Origin: JASGCK01 sp031538565 | GTDB lineage: Bacteria > Pseudomonadota > Gammaproteobacteria > Burkholderiales > Burkholderiaceae_C | Length of the DNA stretch: 64,000 bases | Assembly: GCA_031538565.1 (NCBI GenBank) | Contig: JAVKLS010000032.1 | Span: forward strand, 13,132-77,131 | Reading direction: 5' to 3' | In this document: positions 7,769-15,898 of the stretch, in pieces | Layout: each line of letters starts with the position of its first letter | How positions within the stretch are numbered: the stretch's first letter is position 1 | Translations under genes and position numbers: made by a program | Notes under the pieces: model-generated | Databases searched by the model: none | What the model was told of the DNA's origin: nothing | What the model saw: the letters and a program-made list of their open reading frames with translations, nothing else

Positions 7769-9019
7769 ATGAAAGTCATTGTTTTAGGCGCAGGCTTGCT
7801 CGGCGTCACATCCGCTTATTTTTTACGCCAACAAGGTCACGAAGTCGTGGTCATAGACAGGCAAGCCAGCCCCGCCGCTGAAACCAGTTTTGCCAATGGC
7901 GGACAAATTTCCGTCAGTCATGCCGAGCCTTGGGCCAATCCCAGCGCGCCGCTCAAAGTGCTCAAATGGCTGGGCAAAGAAGATGCGCCGCTTTTATTTC
8001 GCCTGCGTGCAGATATGCGCCAGTGGCTGTGGGGGTTGCAATTTTTGCGCGAATGCACGCCCGCTAAAACAAGTCACAACATCGAGCAAATTGTGCGCCT
8101 TGGCACGTACAGTCGTAGCGTGTTGTGCGATTTGCGTGCCAGCATTGGGCTGCACTACGACGAGCGCACGCAAGGCATCTTGCATTTTTATACCAACCAA
8201 AAAGAGTTCGATTCCGCCGAAGCTCCCGCCGCGCAAATGCGTGCGCTGGGCTGCGACCGCCGCGTCATTAGTGCCGACGAAGCCGTTCGCCTAGAGCCCG
8301 CACTGGCGCACATCCGCCCGCATCTAGCAGGCGCAACCTACACGGCCGAAGACGAATCGGGTGATGCCAATCAATTTGCACGCGGCTTAGTCGAGCATTG
8401 CAAACAAAGCGGCGTGCAGTTTTTAATGAGTCACACCATCACCGCACTGCGAAGCGTTGGCGGCAAAATCGACCACGTAGAAGCCACCGACAGCGACGGA
8501 CGCTTTCAGCGCATTCGCGGCGACGCCTACGTGCTGGCAATGGGTAGCCTCAGCCCTCTCTACGTCAAGCCGCTGGGTATTGACTTGCCGATTTATCCCG
8601 CCAAGGGATACTCCGTCACAATGCCTGTGCTGGACACACAATACGCCCACCAAGTCTCGCTCACCGACGATGAATTCAAACTCGTCTTCTCACGACTTGG
8701 CAATCGGCTACGCATTGCAGGAACGGCGGAATTTAATGGCTACGACCGCGATTTAAACCGCGTGCGCTGCGAAGCCATTGTGCGACGCACCGAAGAGCTT
8801 TTTCCAGGGGCGGGTGACGCATCGAAAGCACAGTTTTGGACGGGGCTTCGCCCCGCGACACCTAGCAACGTTCCCATCATCGGACGCAGCAAAATAGAAA
8901 ACTTGTTTTTCAACACAGGACATGGCACGCTGGGCTGGACGCACGCTTGCGGCTCAGGAAAAAGTATTGCGCGTATCGTGAGCGGTCTGAAGCCCGAAGT
9001 AGATTTCGCCTTTACCTAA
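7769..9019 (+). CDS. dadA: D-amino acid dehydrogenase, DadA family (FAD)
   Basis: Flavoprotein of 416 residues that oxidatively deaminates amino acids to 2-oxo acids and ammonia, passing electrons to the respiratory chain at the inner face of the membrane. The N-terminal Rossmann fingerprint is VIVLGAGLLGVTSAYFL. TSFANGGQISVSHAEPWANP is characteristic of DadA. The C-terminal FAD region has GLRPATPSNVPIIG and GHGTLGWTHACGSGK. Start choice is fixed by AGGAG six bases before the ATG. The tandem glycine riboswitch upstream implies that its physiological substrate is glycine or a compound linked to glycine supply. DadA-type enzymes prefer D-alanine and other D-amino acids, so the true substrate is open. 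Confidence 0.9.
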   Translation: MKVIVLGAGLLGVTSAYFLRQQGHEVVVIDRQASPAAETSFANGGQISVSHAEPWANPSAPLKVLKWLGKEDAPLLFRLRADMRQWLWGLQFLRECTPAKTSHNIEQIVRLGTYSRSVLCDLRASIGLHYDERTQGILHFYTNQKEFDSAEAPAAQMRALGCDRRVISADEAVRLEPALAHIRPHLAGATYTAEDESGDANQFARGLVEHCKQSGVQFLMSHTITALRSVGGKIDHVEATDSDGRFQRIRGDAYVLAMGSLSPLYVKPLGIDLPIYPAKGYSVTMPVLDTQYAHQVSLTDDEFKLVFSRLGNRLRIAGTAEFNGYDRDLNRVRCEAIVRRTEELFPGAGDASKAQFWTGLRPATPSNVPIIGRSKIENLFFNTGHGTLGWTHACGSGKSIARIVSGLKPEVDFAFT

Positions 9020-9091
9020 CCACACTGCTGCACTAACCACCCATGCGTGAACAAAATCAAGACTTGCGACGATCTTGCCGTATGGGTATAT

Positions 9092-9901
9092 CTAATTGAA
9101 TGGTCCCATCTTGACGTAACCACCGCCTTGGTAGATTTTGGCGGGATCGTTTTCAGCCAGTGCTGGCAGCGCTTCACGCGAAGCGCGCCATGCCTCGGTG
9201 TTGTCTTGGGGCTTGAAGCCAAGATGCGCGGCCTTGCTGTTATCCCACCACGTATTTTTGTTATCCGATACGCCGTACACAATGGCGTGTCCAACGTGGG
9301 GGGCCGTCAGCGCGCAGCGCACAAGCTCCGATAAATCGCGGTACGACAACCACGTCTTCAACATCCGCGCATCTACGGGCTCTGCGAAGGAGGAGCCAAT
9401 GCGCATAGAGACGGTTTCGATGCCGTAGCGATTGAAATAAAACTGAGCCATGTTTTCGCCGTAAGCTTTGGAGAGTCCGTAGTAACTATCGGGGCGCTGT
9501 GGGCTATCGCTGTCGAGCATATCGCCTTGCTTGTAAAAACCAATAGCATGGTTAGAGCTGGCAAACACCACGCGGCGCACGCCGTGTATGCGCGCCCCTT
9601 CGTAGAGATGGAAGATGCCGCGAATGTTGGCATCCAGAACTTGCTCAAACGAATGCTCAGTCGATACGCCGCCCATATGTACGGCAGCATCCACGCCTTG
9701 CAGTAGCGCGATGGTTGCTTGCTTGTCACCCAAATCGCACGTGATGATTTCTTCGTGCCGCACATCATTAACAACCGCTTCGTCCATGCTGGAAATATCG
9801 GATAGACGTAGCACCTCGGTGTGCGCCGCTAAACTTTTTCGCAGCACCTTACCCAGAGCGCCCGCTGCGCCAGTCAGTAAAAGTTTTTTAAAAGGTTTCA
9901 T
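9092..9901 (-). CDS. udh: Uronate dehydrogenase (NAD-dependent)
   Basis: Short-chain NAD(P)-dependent dehydrogenase that oxidises D-galacturonate or D-glucuronate to the aldarolactone. The start at 9901 gives 269 residues, the usual Udh length, beginning MKPFKKLLLTGAAGALGKVL. An upstream in-frame ATG at 9988 would add 29 residues lacking family similarity. The glycine-rich NAD motif is TGAAGALG. FASSNHAIGFY and the catalytic YGLSKAYGEN (Tyr and Lys) follow. MRIGSSF and the C-terminal TWWDNSKAAHLGFKPQDN are diagnostic of Udh rather than a generic epimerase. It works one or two steps before GudD, encoded 1.7 kb away on the same strand. It is convergent with dadA, with a 72-base gap. Confidence 0.88.
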   Translation of the reverse strand: MKPFKKLLLTGAAGALGKVLRKSLAAHTEVLRLSDISSMDEAVVNDVRHEEIITCDLGDKQATIALLQGVDAAVHMGGVSTEHSFEQVLDANIRGIFHLYEGARIHGVRRVVFASSNHAIGFYKQGDMLDSDSPQRPDSYYGLSKAYGENMAQFYFNRYGIETVSMRIGSSFAEPVDARMLKTWLSYRDLSELVRCALTAPHVGHAIVYGVSDNKNTWWDNSKAAHLGFKPQDNTEAWRASREALPALAENDPAKIYQGGGYVKMGPFN

Positions 9902-10015
9902 AGGATGTCCATTCAATAGCAGTATGCCAATATCGGAGTTAGAGGGTAGCGCCATCATAAAGATAAAGCACAAAAACCGCGAATGCACGTGTAAGCCAGT
10001 CGTTAAACTAGGACG

Positions 10016-11146
10016 ATGACTTCTTATTTCAAACGCAGCCTCTTCGATTGGCTTTTTGCCGCGCTTGTTGCGTGCGGCGCTTTATTCACTCTCTCGCAAT
10101 ATTTTGCAAATATGGATGGCTACGAAGTTGGCATTTTGCTGGCTGCCACTCCTGCGCTGGTTGCAATGGCTTGGTTTTGGCGCCCTGTGCGCTGGCTGGT
10201 CCTAATCGTTGCGCTGCTGTCGCTGTGGTCGATTTGGCTGTATGGGGGGCAACTACCCCGTGCTAATGCCGCCTTTATGTTGAAATATTTTTTGGCCAGC
10301 CAAACCGCCATCATGTGGATGAGCGTGCTGCTTTTTTTAAGCACTTTGTTTTATTGGCTAGGGCTGCTCCTTAAATCGCAAGCGCAGGTGTTTGCTGGGA
10401 TTGCCTCTAAGTTGGCGTGGGTAGCGGTAACCGCAGCACTAGTGGGTATGATGGTTCGTTGGTACGAAAGCTATCTCATTGGCACGGATGTGGGGCATAT
10501 CCCCGTTTCAAACTTATACGAAGTGTTTGTGCTTTTTTGCTGGATGACGACGCTGTTTTATTTGTACTACGAAGAAATCTACCAGACTAAAACCTTGGGC
10601 GCGTTTGTCATGCTAGTGGTGAGTGCGGCCGTAGGATTTTTGCTGTGGTACACCTTTGTGCGCGAAGCGGCGGATATCCAACCGCTAGTGCCTGCGCTAC
10701 AAAGTTGGTGGATGAAAGTGCACGTACCCGCCAACTTTATTGGCTACGGCACGTTTAGCCTTGCGGCAATGGTGGCTGCGGCGTATCTACTGAAGAAGCG
10801 ATTTCCTAATTCGTACCTAATGGCGACTTTGCCCTCGCTAGAAGTCATGGACGATCTGATGTACAAAGCCATTGCCGTAGGCTTTGCATTTTTTACTATT
10901 GCTACCGTGTTAGGTGCGTTTTGGGCAGCCGAGGCTTGGGGTGGTTATTGGAGCTGGGATCCCAAAGAAACTTGGGCGTTAATTGTTTGGTTGAACTATG
11001 CGGCATGGCTGCATATGCGGCTAGTCAAGGGCTTGCGCGGCGTAGTTGCTGCTTGGTGGGCGCTCGTTGGGTTGTTAGTCACCACCTTTGCTTTCCTTGG
11101 TGTGAATATGTTTTTGAGTGGTTTGCACTCTTACGGAACTCTTTGA
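10016..11146 (+). CDS. ccsB: Cytochrome c biogenesis protein CcsB (ResC-like)
   Basis: Integral membrane protein of 376 residues with about eight hydrophobic segments, part of the system II cytochrome c maturation apparatus that moves haem across the membrane for attachment to apocytochrome. The haem-handling signature is WGGYWSWDPKETWALIVWLNYAAWLH in its conserved position; only WGGYWSWDPKETWA need be quoted as diagnostic. Conserved histidines sit in DVGHIPVSNLYE and WWMKVHVPANFIGY. The usual partner gene resB (ccs1) is not adjacent: udh lies upstream on the other strand. hemE follows 12 bases downstream, so haem synthesis and haem delivery may be co-transcribed. Confidence 0.92.
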   Translation: MTSYFKRSLFDWLFAALVACGALFTLSQYFANMDGYEVGILLAATPALVAMAWFWRPVRWLVLIVALLSLWSIWLYGGQLPRANAAFMLKYFLASQTAIMWMSVLLFLSTLFYWLGLLLKSQAQVFAGIASKLAWVAVTAALVGMMVRWYESYLIGTDVGHIPVSNLYEVFVLFCWMTTLFYLYYEEIYQTKTLGAFVMLVVSAAVGFLLWYTFVREAADIQPLVPALQSWWMKVHVPANFIGYGTFSLAAMVAAAYLLKKRFPNSYLMATLPSLEVMDDLMYKAIAVGFAFFTIATVLGAFWAAEAWGGYWSWDPKETWALIVWLNYAAWLHMRLVKGLRGVVAAWWALVGLLVTTFAFLGVNMFLSGLHSYGTL

Positions 11147-11158
11147 GTTGGGATCACT

Positions 11159-12244
11159 ATGAATCGTGTTTTTTTAGACGCTTGCCAAGGGCTTGCAACG
11201 CCCTACACCCCCGTTTGGTTGATGCGTCAGGCAGGACGCTACTTGCCCGAGTACCGCGCCACGCGAGCGACTGCTGGCAGCTTCATGGGGCTAGCCACCA
11301 GTCCCACTTTTGCGACCGAAGTCACACTGCAACCGCTCGATCGCTACGCGCTGGATGCGGCTATTTTGTTTTCCGATATTTTGACCGTGCCAGACGCAAT
11401 GGGGCTCGGGCTGTCGTTTGCCGAAGGCGAAGGACCGCGCTTTGCCACCGCCGTGCGTGACGAGGCCGCCGTTGCCAAGCTCACCGTTCCCGATATGAGC
11501 AAGCTGCGCTATGTGTTCGATGCCGTGACATCCATTCGCAAAGCGCTGGCGCATCGCGGCGACAAAGCTGTTCCCCTGATTGGTTTTTCAGGCAGTCCGT
11601 GGACGCTGGCTTGTTACATGGTCGAAGGCAAGGGATCCGACGACTACCGCCATGTCAAAAGTTTGATGTATGCACGCCCCGATTTAATGCACCGCATCTT
11701 GGCGGTAAATGCAGACAGCGTTTCCGCTTACTTAAATGCGCAAATTGACGCAGGCGCCCAGGCCGTAATGGTGTTTGATTCTTGGGGCGGTGTACTGGCA
11801 GACGGCGCATTTCAAAGCTTTAGCTTGGCGTACACCCGTCGCGTGCTAGCCGCCTTGAAGCGCACGGGCACGGATGGCGCCATCGTGCCGCGCATCGTCT
11901 TTACCAAAGGCGGCGGACTTTGGCTGGACGAGATGAAAGATTTGGACTGCGACGTGCTAGGACTTGATTGGACGATAAACCTAGGCAAGGCTAGAGGCAT
12001 TGTGGGTAATCAGAAATCGCTGCAAGGCAATATCGATCCAAACGTGCTATTTGCGCCGCCTGCCACCATTGCAGCCGAAGTTGGCAAAGTGCTAGCGTCT
12101 TTTGGCAAGCCGCATCAAGATCCAGCAACGCGTGGCACGGGACATATTTTTAATTTAGGACACGGCATTAGCCAGTTCACACCGCCCGAGCACGTCTCGG
12201 CGTTGGTGGAGGCGGTGCATCAACAATCTCGCGCAATGCGATAG
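11159..12244 (+). CDS. hemE: Uroporphyrinogen decarboxylase HemE
   Basis: Converts uroporphyrinogen III to coproporphyrinogen III by removing four carboxyl groups, a cofactor-free step of haem synthesis in the cytosol. The 361 residues match the family. The N-terminal signature is TPVWLMRQAGRYLPEYR, followed by DAAILFSDILTVPDAMGLGL with the conserved active-site Asp, GFSGSPWTLACYMVEG, VMVFDSWGGVL, and the C-terminal FNLGHGISQFTPPEHV. It starts 12 bases after ccsB. Its last 68 bases overlap the end of cca on the opposite strand, so both C-termini are encoded by the same DNA. Confidence 0.97.
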   Translation: MNRVFLDACQGLATPYTPVWLMRQAGRYLPEYRATRATAGSFMGLATSPTFATEVTLQPLDRYALDAAILFSDILTVPDAMGLGLSFAEGEGPRFATAVRDEAAVAKLTVPDMSKLRYVFDAVTSIRKALAHRGDKAVPLIGFSGSPWTLACYMVEGKGSDDYRHVKSLMYARPDLMHRILAVNADSVSAYLNAQIDAGAQAVMVFDSWGGVLADGAFQSFSLAYTRRVLAALKRTGTDGAIVPRIVFTKGGGLWLDEMKDLDCDVLGLDWTINLGKARGIVGNQKSLQGNIDPNVLFAPPATIAAEVGKVLASFGKPHQDPATRGTGHIFNLGHGISQFTPPEHVSALVEAVHQQSRAMR

Positions 12245-13280
12245 CTTGGATACGCGCCTTGGCGATGCGCTCGCCAATGTGTTCACCCGATAAACCATCA
12301 GCAATCGCGGCCTGGGAAATCGGCTGCGTCGCTACCGCAAGCGCCACTTCTAGTGCTTGCGCCAGCGGTTGCGTAGCGATATCTGGATGCACGCATTTCA
12401 GCGCTTCTAGCACCAAACCAAACCGTACGGGTTGCCGCCAAGCGTCTGCGGCATCCAAACAAGCGTAGAGTTTTTCGGCACTCGCATCCTGTTGATAGCA
12501 AGCCAGCAACTTGGCCACCACTTGCGTCAGTTGTTCGCAATCGCTAGGCGCTTTCAGCACATGATTGGGTAATTGCAAAGTTGCAAATCGCACAGCAAGC
12601 ACAAAGCCGCGAACGGCTGCCGTGTCCAGAGCTTGCATGGCGAGCGAGTTGCCCACAAGACTGGGCAAAAGACGCGCCAGCAAACCGCAGTCGGCCAGCA
12701 CGTCAAACATACGCGAGGGTTTGAGCTCCATCAAACCTTTAGCAAGCTCTTGCCAGACGCGCTCGGCAACCAAGCTATCGGCTTCGCCATTCGAAACCAT
12801 GCCGCGCAGCAAAATTAGCGTCTCGGGAGCGATTACAAAATCGGTTAATCGCGCTGCAAAACGTGCGACGCGCAAAATTCTCACGGGGTCTTCGCGAAAC
12901 GCCAGCGTGACGTGCCGCAGCACTTTGTCCGCGGCATCGCGCTGCCCGTGGTAGGGGTCTATCAGCGTGCCGTCCGCATCCTGCGCGATGGCGTTTATTG
13001 TTAAATCGCGGCGACTGAGGTCTTGCACTAACGTCACATCTTCGTCCGCGCAAAACGAAAATCCGTGATAGCCGCGAGCGGTTTTTCGCTCGGTGCGGGC
13101 AAGCGCATATTCTTCGTGGGTCTTGGGATGCAAGAAAACAGGGAAGTCACGGCCTATGGGTGTATATCCCTTGTCCAGCATCGCTTTAGGACTTGCCCCC
13201 ACCACCACCCAGTCTCGATCTTGCACAGGCAGCCCCAGCAGAGCATCACGCACAGCGCCGCCAACAAGATAAATTTTCAT
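12177..13280 (-). CDS. cca: CCA-adding tRNA nucleotidyltransferase Cca
   Basis: Adds or repairs the 3' CCA end of tRNA. Starting at 13280 gives 367 residues beginning MKIYLVGGAVRDALLG. A longer reading from 13355 would overlap gst and adds unrelated residues. The class II nucleotidyltransferase motifs are clear: GGAVRD, the acidic pair in VQDRDWVVVG, ARTERK, and the base-selecting SRRDLTINAIAQD and FREDPVRILRVARFAARL. The C-terminal half is short and diverged. Where related Cca proteins carry an HD phosphohydrolase motif, this one reads VLAVRFATLQLPNHVL with no His-Asp pair. Its end overlaps hemE by 68 bases. It follows gst by 16 bases. Confidence 0.9.
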   Translation of the reverse strand: MKIYLVGGAVRDALLGLPVQDRDWVVVGASPKAMLDKGYTPIGRDFPVFLHPKTHEEYALARTERKTARGYHGFSFCADEDVTLVQDLSRRDLTINAIAQDADGTLIDPYHGQRDAADKVLRHVTLAFREDPVRILRVARFAARLTDFVIAPETLILLRGMVSNGEADSLVAERVWQELAKGLMELKPSRMFDVLADCGLLARLLPSLVGNSLAMQALDTAAVRGFVLAVRFATLQLPNHVLKAPSDCEQLTQVVAKLLACYQQDASAEKLYACLDAADAWRQPVRFGLVLEALKCVHPDIATQPLAQALEVALAVATQPISQAAIADGLSGEHIGERIAKARIQAIALREIVDAPPPPTPRRARAV

Positions 13281-13296
13281 TGCACTTCGTGTGCTC

Positions 13297-13995
13297 TTAT
13301 TGAGCCAGCCGATACGGCTCTTCAAAATCACGAAAGTTGCGCTCCGCCAGCGCACCGGCTATCCACGCTGCCACGCCTGGCATAGCAGTAAGACGCTGCA
13401 TATAGGCGGTGATTTTTTTATCCGCTGGGATGGCATAAGTTTGCAAACGCATCGCCACAGGCGCAAAGTAAGCATCGGCAATGCTAAATGCACCAAACAA
13501 CATTCCGTCAGGGTGCGCGCTCGAATATGCATCCAACAGCCCTGCCCACAAAGATTGCAGCCGCGCCACATCCGCCACCACGGCAGGCTTATCGCGCATG
13601 GCAAGCTGTCCAATGTGCGGCAACTGCGCTTCGATATTCATTGGGCAGATGCTTCGCAGCGCAAAAAATCCCGCGTGCATTTCCGCGCAGGCTGATCGCG
13701 CTAAGGCGCGTGCTTTTTTATCTTTTGGCCAGAGGTTTTTTGGGGGATAAGTCTCGGCAAGGTATTCGGCAATCGCCAGCGTATCGCTCACCACCACATC
13801 ACCATCGACCAGCACGGGCACTTTTCCTCCAGGATGAACTTTGGACATGGTTTGTTTGAAGTTTGACGTGGGCGCAAACGAATCAAATAAAACTTGTACC
13901 TCCTCAAATTCGATACCTGCTTGGCGCAGAAGCACCCACGGACGCATCGACCATGAGGAATAGTTTTTATTGCCAATATAGAGCTTCATTGCCAT
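13297..13995 (-). CDS. Glutathione S-transferase family protein
   Basis: Soluble GST of 232 residues. The N-terminal thioredoxin-like domain reads KLYIGNKNYSSWSMRPWVLL, with a serine-rich active-site loop in place of a catalytic Tyr or Cys. It is followed by the cis-proline motif GGKVPVLVDGD and the glutathione-binding VVSDTLAIAEYL. The helical C-terminal domain contains FGAFSIADAYFAPVAMRL, the conserved N-capping and hydrophobic staple region. The substrate is unknown. Translation may start at the third residue (Met, 13989). It lies 2 bases after dapB and 16 before cca, in one minus-strand run. Confidence 0.88.
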   Translation of the reverse strand: MAMKLYIGNKNYSSWSMRPWVLLRQAGIEFEEVQVLFDSFAPTSNFKQTMSKVHPGGKVPVLVDGDVVVSDTLAIAEYLAETYPPKNLWPKDKKARALARSACAEMHAGFFALRSICPMNIEAQLPHIGQLAMRDKPAVVADVARLQSLWAGLLDAYSSAHPDGMLFGAFSIADAYFAPVAMRLQTYAIPADKKITAYMQRLTAMPGVAAWIAGALAERNFRDFEEPYRLAQ

Positions 13996-13997
13996 TT

Positions 13998-14762
13998 TTA
14001 TTTATCTCTCAAACCCAGCACATCAAACATATCGAACAATCCCGTTTGATGCGCCGCTAAAAACCGCACGGCACGTAAACTGCCTTGCGCGTAAGTCTCT
14101 CGGCTACTTGATTTGTGTGCAATTTCAATGCGCTCGCCCGTGCCTGCAAACAGCACCGTATGGTCACCCACAATATCGCCGCCGCGAATGGTGGCAAAAC
14201 CAATAGAGGAGGGGTCTCGTTCGCCCGTCACTCCTTCACGTGCATATACCGCGCAGTCTTTCAAATCGCGCCCGAGCGCCTCTGCAATCACTTCACCCAT
14301 TTTGAGCGCCGTACCCGACGGTGCATCGACTTTGTGGCGGTGATGCGCTTCAATAATTTCAATATCGTAGCCCGTGCTCATGGCTTTGGCCGCCAGCTCC
14401 AACAGTTTGAGTGTGACGTTGACGCCAATACTCATATTGGGCGAGAGCATGATGGCGATGTCTTTACTGGCTTGGGCTATTTGCATTTTTTCAGCCTCAC
14501 TAAAACCCGTTGTGCCAATCACCATTTTGATGCCCAGCTCACGGCACGCTTGCAAATGCGCCAGTGTTCCTTCGGGGCGGGTGAAGTCAATGAGGTAGTC
14601 CGCCTCTTCCAATTCGATACGCGTGTCGATGCCAATGTCAAGTTGCCCTGTCAGTTCACAATCAGTGGTGGCATTGATGGCGCTCATAAGCATCTTGCCC
14701 ATGCGTCCCGAACTACCTGCAACGGCGATTTTTAGTTTGTGATTGGTCGTAGATGATTTCAT
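13998..14762 (-). CDS. dapB: 4-hydroxy-tetrahydrodipicolinate reductase DapB
   Basis: NAD(P)H-dependent step of lysine and meso-diaminopimelate synthesis, which also feeds the peptidoglycan pathway encoded later in the window (dapF; murE). The 254-residue protein has the Rossmann motif IAVAGSSGRMGKML, IDFTRPEGTLAHL, GTTGFSEAE, the catalytic EAHHRHKVDAPSGTALKMGE, and FATIRGGDIVGDHTVLF near the C-terminus. The ATG overlaps the bamE stop codon by 4 bases, so translation is probably coupled. It is followed by gst. Confidence 0.96.
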   Translation of the reverse strand: MKSSTTNHKLKIAVAGSSGRMGKMLMSAINATTDCELTGQLDIGIDTRIELEEADYLIDFTRPEGTLAHLQACRELGIKMVIGTTGFSEAEKMQIAQASKDIAIMLSPNMSIGVNVTLKLLELAAKAMSTGYDIEIIEAHHRHKVDAPSGTALKMGEVIAEALGRDLKDCAVYAREGVTGERDPSSIGFATIRGGDIVGDHTVLFAGTGERIEIAHKSSSRETYAQGSLRAVRFLAAHQTGLFDMFDVLGLRDK

Positions 14763-15361
14763 TGTGACTCAAGCGGAGGATACGTTTTAGCAGCGGGCGC
14801 GGGGGGCGAAGATTCTGGCAGGGGTGATTTTTCTCTGGCGTTTTCGCGCTTAGAAAACTCGATGAGATCTTTTTCTGTGGCGGCAAGTGCTGGAGTTTTT
14901 CCAGCCGCTCGCCCCGACCTTATGGAGCCGATGAACTCGGTTTCAGTAGGCAGTTCATCGCCCTCCCAGTGGTCAAATATGTCGTTATTGAAATAAACCG
15001 TGAGCGTGTAGGTTTTGGTAAGCACGCCACTTTGTTCAATCGTAAAGACGTAATCCCAGCGGTTGGGATGGAAAACATCGGTCAGCATGGGTGTGCCCAA
15101 GATGTTTCGCACTTGCGCGCGCGGCATACCAGGGCGCAGCGCGGCAACTTGCTCCCGAGAAACAAAATTTCCTTGCACAACTTCGGGCTTATACGGCTTA
15201 ACAGATTGTCCCGCCTTCACGACGGCATCGCGTGCATCGCTAACGGCTTGACGCGCATCCACCAAACGCGGCGAACTACACGCGACCAACAAACTGGGCA
15301 GTAATGCCATCAGCCCAAGCCAAGCTAATAAACGAATCGTTTTTGAAATAAATAAAGGCAT
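14759..15361 (-). CDS. bamE: Outer membrane assembly lipoprotein BamE
   Basis: Small lipoprotein subunit of the BAM complex that inserts beta-barrel proteins into the outer membrane. The start at 15361 gives 200 residues with a typical lipoprotein signal: a basic N-terminus, a hydrophobic core, and the lipobox LLVACSSP with cysteine as the new N-terminus. An in-frame start at 15433 would overlap fur and is less likely. The BamE core motifs are SREQVAALRPGMPRAQVRNI and LGTPMLTDVFHPNRWDYVF. The tail after the BamE fold is long and Pro/Ala-rich, longer than E. coli BamE (113 residues), as often seen in Burkholderiales. It is divergent from fur, with 66 bases between. Confidence 0.9.
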   Translation of the reverse strand: MPLFISKTIRLLAWLGLMALLPSLLVACSSPRLVDARQAVSDARDAVVKAGQSVKPYKPEVVQGNFVSREQVAALRPGMPRAQVRNILGTPMLTDVFHPNRWDYVFTIEQSGVLTKTYTLTVYFNNDIFDHWEGDELPTETEFIGSIRSGRAAGKTPALAATEKDLIEFSKRENAREKSPLPESSPPAPAAKTYPPLESQ

Positions 15362-15427
15362 AAAAATAACGCAAAATCCATGATGCCACGATGCAGCATT
15401 CATAAAGAAAAATGAGAGGTACATTCT

Positions 15428-15898
15428 ATGCATAACCTAAAGACCACTGGGCTCAAGGTAACGACGCCGCGCCTCAAAATTTTAGAATTATTCCAAACGC
15501 AAAGCGTCCGTCACGAGCGCCATTTAAGCGCCGAAGATGTGTATCGGCATTTGCTCGCCGATAACCAAGATATTGGTTTAGCCACGGTTTATCGGGTGCT
15601 GGCACAGTTCGAGCAAGCGGGAATTTTGAGTCGCAACCACTTTACCAGCAGCGATGCCAGCGGCGTAGGCTATAGCGGCGCGGGGCGTGCAGTTTATGAA
15701 TTGGCAGATGCCCAGCATCACGACCACCTTGTCTGTTTAGATTGCGGCAAGGTTGAGGAGTTTTTTGATTCGACTATTGAAACCCAGCAGCACGCGGTAG
15801 CAAAAGACAAAGGCTTTGAATTAGCTGACCATGCACTCAGTCTTTACGCTCACTGCATCAGGAGGGACTGTCCATCAAAGCGCGCTGACGTTTCGTGA
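15428..15898 (+). CDS. fur: Ferric uptake regulator Fur
   Basis: Iron-responsive repressor of 156 residues. The winged-helix domain has GLKVTTPRLKILELF and the recognition helix region DIGLATVYRVLAQFEQAGIL. The dimerisation/metal domain has HHDHLVCLDCGKVEEF with a CxxC zinc site, then a second pair near HCIRRDCP. Between the wing and the metal domain, residues about 73-87 (SSDASGVGYSGAGR) form a Gly/Ser-rich insertion of roughly a dozen residues absent from typical Fur. A Shine-Dalgarno AGAGGT precedes the ATG. It is divergent from bamE, the usual arrangement in this group. Its last 41 bases overlap the hprK 3' end on the other strand. Confidence 0.93.
   Translation: MHNLKTTGLKVTTPRLKILELFQTQSVRHERHLSAEDVYRHLLADNQDIGLATVYRVLAQFEQAGILSRNHFTSSDASGVGYSGAGRAVYELADAQHHDHLVCLDCGKVEEFFDSTIETQQHAVAKDKGFELADHALSLYAHCIRRDCPSKRADVS

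Noticed and set aside
7609..7881. Open frame of 90 codons overlapping the dadA leader
   Set aside because: It lies over the second glycine aptamer and the dadA start in another frame, has no family similarity, and the RNA structure explains the sequence.
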